Assembly: GCA_021739805.1 (NCBI GenBank) | Contig: JAIPBB010000170.1 | Span: 1 to 11,307 of the forward strand | Direction: 5' to 3' | DNA: 11,307 bases | DNA from: Saprospiraceae bacterium | GTDB taxonomy: Bacteria; Bacteroidota; Bacteroidia; Bacteroidales; JAIPBB01 | Shown here: piece by piece, positions 7,557 to 11,307 of the stretch | How the letters are laid out: each line of letters opens with the position of its first letter | Numbering within the stretch: the stretch's first letter is position 1 | Made by a program: the position numbers and the translations under genes | Notes under the pieces: model-generated | What the model was told of the DNA's origin: nothing | Database searches by the model: none | Seen by the model: only the letters and a program-made list of their open reading frames with translations

Positions 7557-7769
7557 ATGAAAGAGTGTAAAGTTGAAAAGAATAAATCCAATTGCAATTG
7601 CTCTTATCCTTGCAGTAAAAAAGGAATTTGTTGCGATTGCATTGCTTCTCACCGAAGAAGCGGAGAACTGCCTGCCTGCTATTTTCCAAATGATATGGAA
7701 AGAGGGTATGACAGGTCGGTTGAGAATTTTATTAGAATTTATAAGGAAAGAGGAGTTAGTTGGTACTAA
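7557..7769 (+). CDS. Small Cys-rich DUF6485-type protein
   Basis: This 70-residue protein has eight cysteines, at residues 4, 13, 15, 19, 25, 26, 28 and 42, forming [16 protein letters not shown] followed by [30 protein letters not shown] recognise the pattern CxC...C...GxCCxC..[13 protein letters not shown]...E+xYDRS-xxFI as the DUF6485 family, small proteins of unknown function found in several anaerobe-rich groups. The clustered cysteines suggest metal or Fe-S binding; this is inference. There is no signal peptide, so it should be cytosolic. The overlapping frame from 7573 is rejected because it lacks this conserved pattern. The ribosome binding site is weak. The next gene lies 81 bp downstream across a repeat stretch. 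Confidence 0.85.
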   Translation: MKECKVEKNKSNCNCSYPCSKKGICCDCIASHRRSGELPACYFPNDMERGYDRSVENFIRIYKERGVSWY

Positions 7770-7770
7770 A

Positions 7771-7850
7771 AAGTCTGAAGACCGAAGTCGGAAGTCGGAA
7801 GTGTGGAACTAGCCAACGAGTAACGAGAACCAAGTAACGAGCAACAAGCA
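7771..7850. repeat. Degenerate repeats: GTCGGAAG units, then AACGAG units
   Basis: Positions 7771-7803 hold AAGTCTGAAGACCGAAG followed by GTCGGAA units, matching the repeat family near 2457 and 2677. Positions 7814-7850 hold a second family of loosely repeated CAACGAGTAACGAGAACC-type units that run right up to the ATG at 7851. No normal ribosome binding site is visible there, so the leader of the methyltransferase gene is itself repeat sequence. Confidence 0.75.
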
Positions 7851-9005
7851 ATGAAAGAAAAATTCGAAATAGTAGTTAAAACAATCACCGGACTTGAAGA
7901 AGTTTTAGCAGAAGAATTAAAAGCAATTGGAGCTGAAGATATTAGTATTCTTAAAAGAGCAGTTTCATGCAAAGGGGATAACGAATTAATGTACAAAGCA
8001 AATTATTTATGCCGGACTGCACTTAGGGTTTTAAAGCCAATTGCGGTTTTCGAAGTGGATGATGAAAAGGATTTATACGATAAGATTTCGAAAATCGACT
8101 GGTTGAAAATAATTAATGTTGATGGAACTTTGGCTATTGATGCTGTTGTAAATAATTCAACATTAACTCATTCACAATATGTTTCATTAAAAACCAAAGA
8201 TGCAATAGTTGACCAGTTTCGTGACAAATTCGGGAAACGACCTTCGGTTGATTTAAAGCATCCTGACATTAGAATTAATATTCATATAAGTCGTAATAAT
8301 TGCACGGTTTCTCTCGATAGTTCAGGGGATTCCCTTCATAAAAGAGGGTATAGAAAAACACTTGGAATTGCTCCAATAAACGAAGTTTTGGCTGCAGGTT
8401 TAATTCTTTTAAGTGAATGGGATAAAAAATCTGATTTTGTTGATCCAATGTGTGGCTCAGGAACAATTCTGATTGAAGCCGCTATGATGGCAAATAATAT
8501 TCCAGCCGGATATTATCGTAAGTTTTTTGGTTTTACAAAATGGATGGACTTTGATAAAAAGTTATGGGAAAAGATTCTTGATGATAATAAATTCGATGAC
8601 CTTAGTTCAGAAGCTAGAATAATTGGTTCAGATATTTCACCGCAGGCAATTGCCGAAGCAAGGGAAAATCTATTGAATTCAGAATTATATACGAAAATTG
8701 AATTGAAAATAGCAGCTTTAAAAGACCTTGAACCATTTGAAAATGGTGGGATTATGGTATGTAATCCTCCTTATGGTGTAAGAGTTCAAACCGATGATAT
8801 TATTGAGCTTTACAAAGAAATTGGAGACGCACTCAAACAAAAGTTTCGAGGATTTAATGCTTTTGTTATAAGTTCAGATTTGCGTGCAATTAAATTCATT
8901 GGACTTAAACCATCAAAGAAAATCATTATCTTTAACGGTCCATTGGAGTGCAGGTATAATAAGTTTGAGATTTATCAAGGGTCGAAGAAAGCGAAAAATA
9001 AATAG
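7851..9005 (+). CDS. rlmL: THUMP-domain 23S rRNA guanine-N2 methyltransferase (RlmL/YpsC type)
   Basis: This 384-residue protein matches the single-methyltransferase form of the RlmL family (B. subtilis YpsC size), not the 700-residue RlmKL fusion of E. coli. An N-terminal ferredoxin-like plus THUMP RNA-binding region covers about residues 1-155. The linker HKRGYRKTLGIAPINEVLAA (163 onward) is typical. The SAM-binding motif I is DPMCGSGT (198-205) with IEAAMMANNIPAG after it. An acidic SDIS loop lies at 260-263, and the catalytic NPPYG of guanine-N2 methyltransferases is at 305-309. In E. coli the related domain makes m2G2445 in 23S rRNA; the exact target here is inferred. The ATG is chosen because it gives the family N-terminus KFEIVVKTITGLEEVLAEEL. 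Confidence 0.9.
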   Translation: MKEKFEIVVKTITGLEEVLAEELKAIGAEDISILKRAVSCKGDNELMYKANYLCRTALRVLKPIAVFEVDDEKDLYDKISKIDWLKIINVDGTLAIDAVVNNSTLTHSQYVSLKTKDAIVDQFRDKFGKRPSVDLKHPDIRINIHISRNNCTVSLDSSGDSLHKRGYRKTLGIAPINEVLAAGLILLSEWDKKSDFVDPMCGSGTILIEAAMMANNIPAGYYRKFFGFTKWMDFDKKLWEKILDDNKFDDLSSEARIIGSDISPQAIAEARENLLNSELYTKIELKIAALKDLEPFENGGIMVCNPPYGVRVQTDDIIELYKEIGDALKQKFRGFNAFVISSDLRAIKFIGLKPSKKIIIFNGPLECRYNKFEIYQGSKKAKNK

Positions 9006-9251
9006 CTATAAATAACAAATGACAAATGACAGATGATAAATAAATTCCAAATCTCAAAAATCAATTAACAAACAAATTCAAATGACCAATTTTCAAAACA
9101 TTTTTTTGCAAATGTTTGGAGTTTTGAAAATTGATTATTGAATATTATTTGTATTTTGGAACTTGTTTTTTGATGCTTATTTTTTTGTATTTTAAAAATT
9201 GGAACTTATTTGTATTTTGGAACTTGTATTTTGGAAATTTAAAACAACATT
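9006..9251. repeat. Intergenic region of degenerate AT-rich repeats with hairpin
   Basis: I see no gene in this 246-bp stretch. Its left part has ACAAATGAC/ATAACAAATGAC units and AAATTCCAAATCTC-like sequence. A 13-bp perfect inverted repeat, CAATTTTCAAAAC (9087-9099) with GTTTTGAAAATTG (9121-9133), encloses an inner AAACATT/AATGTTT pairing. The right part repeats TTATTTGTATTTTGG units: 21 identical bases at 9145-9165 and 9206-9226, with a partial third at about 9225-9235. Left and right halves are roughly complementary, so the whole may fold into one long hairpin. A relative lies at 11097-11281. No separate promoter for pfkA is obvious. Confidence 0.75.
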
Positions 9252-10232
9252 ATGACTAAAATCAAAAGAATAGGAGTTCTCACCTCAGGAGGCGATGCTC
9301 CCGGAATGAACGCCGCAATTCGTGCAGTTGTGCGAACAGGAATTTACCACAAACTCGATGTTTATGGAATTTGTCGGGGTTATGAAGGTTTGATTGATGG
9401 TGATTTCAAGAAAATGGAAAATCATTCGGTTGCGAATATTATTCAAAGGGGAGGAACAATTCTGAAATCTGCCAGAAGCGAGGAGTTTAAAACAGAAGAA
9501 GGAATGCAAAAAGCATACTTCAATCTTACTGAAAATAAAATTGACGCTTTAGTTGTGATTGGTGGAGATGGAACATTTACAGGAGCATTGCAATTTGGTG
9601 AGAAGTATGATTTTCCGATTATTGGTATTCCCGGCACTATTGATAATGACCTTTTTGGTTCTGATTATACAATTGGTTATGACACTGCTCTAAACACAGT
9701 TGTTGAAGCAGTTGATAAAATCCGGGACACAGCAGGTTCGCATAATCGATTGTTTTTTATAGAAGTAATGGGGCGTGATGCCGGATTCATTGCATTAAGA
9801 AGTGGCATTGCAACAGGAGCCGAAGACATCCTAATCCCCGAAACAGTTACTCATATTGACGAATTGATATCAAAACTTAAACACGACAGACGTTCAAATA
9901 AAACCTCAGGAATTATTATTGTTGCCGAAGGTGATGATGAAGGCGGAGCTTATGATATTGCACGAAAAGTGAATGAAAAATTCAATCAATATTCTACAAG
10001 AGTATCAATACTTGGACATATTCAGAGAGGTGGCTCACCATCATGCATGGACAGAGTTTTAGCATCAACCTTAGGTTATGAAGCAGTTGTTGGATTATTA
10101 GATGGAAAAAATGCTGTTATGGTAGGACAGGTTGATAAAAAAATTGTTTTCACATCTTTCGAAAATTCAATTAAGCATAATCAGGAAATAAATAGAAATA
10201 TGTTGGAAATGGCGAGGATACTTTCTTTGTAA
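9252..10232 (+). CDS. pfkA: ATP-dependent 6-phosphofructokinase
   Basis: This enzyme phosphorylates fructose 6-phosphate to fructose 1,6-bisphosphate, the committing step of glycolysis. It has 326 residues, normal for the bacterial PfkA group. The nucleotide-binding TSGGDAPGMN is at 11-20. The GGDGT at 104-108 has glycine after the aspartate, where pyrophosphate-dependent enzymes have a second aspartate. Catalytic PGTIDND is at 127-133 with D131 as the likely base, and glycine instead of lysine in PGT also indicates ATP use. MGRDAGFIAL (about 173-182) and LGHIQRGGSPSCMDR bind the sugar phosphate. Its last 16 codons recur as a fragment at 11014-11064, with only synonymous differences, so the end of this gene may have been exchanged when the intervening segment arrived. 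Confidence 0.97.
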   Translation: MTKIKRIGVLTSGGDAPGMNAAIRAVVRTGIYHKLDVYGICRGYEGLIDGDFKKMENHSVANIIQRGGTILKSARSEEFKTEEGMQKAYFNLTENKIDALVVIGGDGTFTGALQFGEKYDFPIIGIPGTIDNDLFGSDYTIGYDTALNTVVEAVDKIRDTAGSHNRLFFIEVMGRDAGFIALRSGIATGAEDILIPETVTHIDELISKLKHDRRSNKTSGIIIVAEGDDEGGAYDIARKVNEKFNQYSTRVSILGHIQRGGSPSCMDRVLASTLGYEAVVGLLDGKNAVMVGQVDKKIVFTSFENSIKHNQEINRNMLEMARILSL

Positions 10233-10257
10233 ATAACCCTTTTGAATATTGAATATC

Positions 10258-10320
10258 GATTAACGATTGCAGATTTTTGATGTGTTATTTCATAGCGAAA
10301 TACATCAAAAATCGTTAATC
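10258..10320. repeat. Large imperfect hairpin between pfkA and the toxin gene
   Basis: The arms 10258-10291 and 10297-10320 pair around the loop ATAGC. GATTAACGATT, TTTGATGT and ATTTC on the left match GAAAT, ACATCAAA and AATCGTTAATC on the right; the left arm carries extra GCAGATT and GTT bulges. No T run follows, so it is not a classic terminator, though a strong stem between convergent genes may still stop transcripts. It could equally be a dispersed repeat or the edge of the inserted segment. Confidence 0.7.
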
Positions 10321-10399
10321 CTTGTTCTTAAATCAATTTAATAAGTTTTTATTGCCCATATATTTTATAATTAAAAAACACTTTGTTTACTGATTATCC

Positions 10400-10678
10400 C
10401 TAATATTGATGTTTGCTTCTATTATCAATAAAAGTAACCACTTCTATATATGATTTTACTAATTTATAAATTAATGAGATGTTTTTATGAATAGTGCATT
10501 TTCTTAATTGCTTTTTTTTGGAAGCAGGGCATAATTTTTTGTTTTTCTTTAGATTGTCTAATAGTTTGTTAGTTCTATTTTCAAAATCTAACGCTATTTC
10601 CGCTGACCATTGTTCTAAAATAAAATCAATAGTTTTTTCATAAGAAAGCTTGGCTTGCTCTGACCAAATTATTTTCAT
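10400..10678 (-). CDS. RelE/ParE-family toxin
   Basis: This 92-residue protein has the layout of type II toxins of the RelE/ParE superfamily. It opens MKIIWSEQAKLSYEKTIDFI, then EQWSAEIALDF, a helix with LLDNLKKNK, LRKCTIHKNISLIYKL, and the closing strand IEVVTFIDNRSKH. Such toxins either cleave ribosome-bound mRNA (RelE) or inhibit gyrase (ParE); the spacing and the FIDNR ending look more ParE-like, but the target cannot be settled from sequence. The start codon overlaps the antitoxin stop in ATGA, the usual coupling of a toxin behind its antitoxin. It converges on pfkA. The conserved positions are intact, so it is probably functional. Confidence 0.85.
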   Translation of the reverse strand: MKIIWSEQAKLSYEKTIDFILEQWSAEIALDFENRTNKLLDNLKKNKKLCPASKKKQLRKCTIHKNISLIYKLVKSYIEVVTFIDNRSKHQY

Positions 10679-10917
10679 TTCTTTTGAGCATTTAAAATGC
10701 GTTGATGTATGCTTTTTCTTACTTCTTCATCGGTATGTGTGTTGCCCTTTTCTAAATCGTTTAAGCCCTTATTAATAGCTTTTTTATTTTCATCACTTAA
10801 TTCATCCCACCAATCTACAGTTTGAGATATTTCAATAAAATCAAGTGTTTTAAGATAGTTTAACAGAGCTTTTGCTTTAGAGTTATTTTCTGATATTCTC
10901 AATGTATAATCTTGCAT
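10675..10917 (-). CDS. Antitoxin of the RelE/ParE-type module
   Basis: This 80-residue protein lies directly upstream of the toxin and overlaps it by 4 bp (ATGA at 10675-10678), the standard antitoxin-toxin order. Its middle WWDELSDENKKAINKGLNDLEKG and end HTDEEVRKSIHQRI match the small antitoxins commonly paired with RelE/ParE toxins in Bacteroidota. The N-terminus (YTLRISENNSKAKALLNYLKTLDFIEI) is probably the dimerising or DNA-binding part, and the C-terminal helix the toxin-wrapping part, as in related antitoxins; that assignment is inferred. It should repress its own promoter alone or together with the toxin. A -7-like box lies about 47 bp upstream. The family is recognised from context and pattern, not from a strict motif. 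Confidence 0.82.
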   Translation of the reverse strand: MQDYTLRISENNSKAKALLNYLKTLDFIEISQTVDWWDELSDENKKAINKGLNDLEKGNTHTDEEVRKSIHQRILNAQKK

Positions 10918-10963
10918 TTTTAAGAATTTTATTTGAGCTATTTTTCACTCTATAATTTACATA

Positions 10964-10971
10964 CAAAGATA
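10964..10971 (-). promoter_or_regulatory. Candidate -7 promoter box of the toxin-antitoxin operon
   Basis: On the minus strand this reads TATCTTTG, a full match to the Bacteroidota -7 consensus TAnnTTTG. It lies 46 bp before the antitoxin ATG, giving a leader of about 40 bases. I see no TTTG -33 box at the usual distance. The TAAATTATAG stretch downstream of it could hold an operator, but no clear dyad is seen. Confidence 0.45.
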
Positions 10972-11013
10972 ATGAAAAATTGTTTTTAATGCGAATTAAA
11001 TAATATATACTGC

Positions 11014-11064
11014 CAGGAAATAAATAGGAATATGTTGGAGATGGCGAGGATACTATCGTTGTAA
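11014..11064 (+). pseudogene. pfkA 3'-end fragment
   Basis: This 51-bp stretch matches 10182-10232 at 47 of 51 positions with no gaps and encodes the identical end QEINRNMLEMARILSL plus a TAA stop. The four differences (AGA/AGG, GAA/GAG, CTT/CTA, TCT/TCG) are all silent third-base changes. Upstream the frame soon meets a stop (10987-10989) and shows no further PfkA similarity, so it is a remnant and not a gene. AATAACCCT also occurs after both copies (10232-10240 and 11076-11084), with 12 extra bases after the stop in this copy, hinting that similarity continues. Confidence 0.85.
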
Positions 11065-11084
11065 AACCTAAGCCGAATAACCCT

Positions 11085-11307
11085 AGGGCAGGCTGGAAAA
11101 GACAAATAACAAAAGACAAATAACAAATAAATTCCAATTTTCAAAAAAAGAAAAACACCAAACCTGATGCTAAACACAAACAAAATACTGATTCAAAACG
11201 ACTATTTGTCGGCAATCCTGTTTGGAATTTTATACATTGCAGTTTGGTTATTGTTTGATATTTGATGCTTGTATTTTGTTATTTTTTTGCCAATAATAAC
11301 ACGAATA
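11085..11307. repeat. AT-rich dispersed-repeat region at the window end
   Basis: I see no supportable gene here. Positions 11097-11140 consist of GACAAATAACAAA units followed by AAATAAATTCCAA, closely resembling 9010-9053. Positions 11221-11277 (TTTGGAATTTTA..., then TTTGATGCTTGTATTTTG) resemble the right half of the 9006-9251 region. The two outer parts again look roughly complementary around a unique centre (about 11145-11220). It is the second copy of the same long-hairpin repeat family. Confidence 0.65.

Larger units (their letters stand above)
10241..11013. mobile_element. Segment bracketed by pfkA 3'-end copies, carrying the toxin-antitoxin pair
   Basis: The 51 bp ending pfkA (10182-10232) recur directly at 11014-11064, so the roughly 770 bp between them look like an insertion at the 3' end of pfkA. 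The only genes inside are the toxin and antitoxin; there is no integrase or transposase. An integrating element that restores the end of its target gene would leave this structure. Decay of a second pfkA copy is the main alternative, so the boundaries are approximate. Confidence 0.4.

Noticed and set aside
7573..7812. Open frame overlapping the DUF6485 gene in another frame
   Set aside because: The overlapped frame carries the conserved Cys-rich pattern, while this one has none and runs into the GTCGGAAG repeats.
7771..7850. Possible CRISPR-like or iteron array before the methyltransferase gene
   Set aside because: The units are short, degenerate, contiguous and without unique spacers, and there are no cas or replication genes nearby.
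7766..7996. Minus-strand open frame over the start of the methyltransferase gene
   Set aside because: It is antisense to conserved coding sequence, and its C-terminal SDFGLQT peptide is only the translated dispersed repeat.
11081..11088. Perfect 8-bp palindrome CCCTAGGG after the pfkA fragment
   Set aside because: It is too short to interpret alone; it could be chance or a junction scar, and nothing else supports a binding or recombination site.
10883..11183. Two overlapping minus-strand open frames (10883-11137 and 10986-11183) with hydrophobic translations
   Set aside because: They run antisense across the pfkA-end fragment and the AT-rich repeat. The hydrophobic runs come from reading AT-rich repeat units, and no family pattern or ribosome binding site is visible.
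11185..11255. Short plus-strand coding-like stretch (reads RLFVGNPVWNF...)
   Set aside because: It has no start codon, is under 25 codons long, and its second half matches the AT-rich repeat family seen at 9145-9226.

Overview
The window is low-GC DNA that reads as a chromosomal segment of a member of the Bacteroidota, probably an uncultured environmental one. Four things support this: two secreted proteins ending in type IX secretion (T9SS) type-A sorting domains, adjacent era and der genes, promoter-like -7 boxes of the form TAnnTTTG, and dense families of AT-rich degenerate intergenic repeats.

Layout. Positions 1-2450 hold a compact co-directional housekeeping block: the 3' part of era (truncated by the window edge), der, and an Hsp15-like S4-domain gene, which fits a role in ribosome assembly and quality control. 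An intergenic region built from dispersed repeats (2451-2644) leads to a secreted endonuclease/exonuclease/phosphatase-fold protein (2645-3709) followed by an intrinsic terminator. Next comes an 838-residue secreted protein with 14 tandem GloVer-like repeats of about 52 residues and a T9SS tail (3876-6392). It converges on a minus-strand 276-residue secreted protein with a choice-of-anchor-J-like domain and a T9SS tail (6458-7288). A 170-bp MITE-like element with 19-bp perfect terminal inverted repeats and a 6-bp flanking direct repeat lies upstream of that gene (7316-7485). Then follow a small Cys-rich DUF6485-type protein (7557-7769), a THUMP-domain 23S rRNA methyltransferase of the RlmL/YpsC type (7851-9005), a long repeat-filled intergenic region, and an ATP-type 6-phosphofructokinase (9252-10232).

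The last kilobase holds a minus-strand ParE/RelE-type toxin-antitoxin pair (10400-10917). Just beyond it, at 11014-11064, is a second copy of the last 51 bp of pfkA. It encodes exactly the same 16-residue C-terminus, with four differences that are all synonymous third-position changes. The toxin-antitoxin pair is therefore bracketed by direct repeats of the pfkA 3' end. This is what insertion of a small element at the 3' end of pfkA with restoration of the gene end would leave, although decay of a tandem pfkA duplicate is a real alternative.

I did not find a convincing new multi-gene system. The most interesting signals are the pfkA-end duplication around the toxin-antitoxin cassette, the MITE-like element, and a dispersed repeat that has become part of the signal-peptide coding sequence of the 2645-3709 gene.
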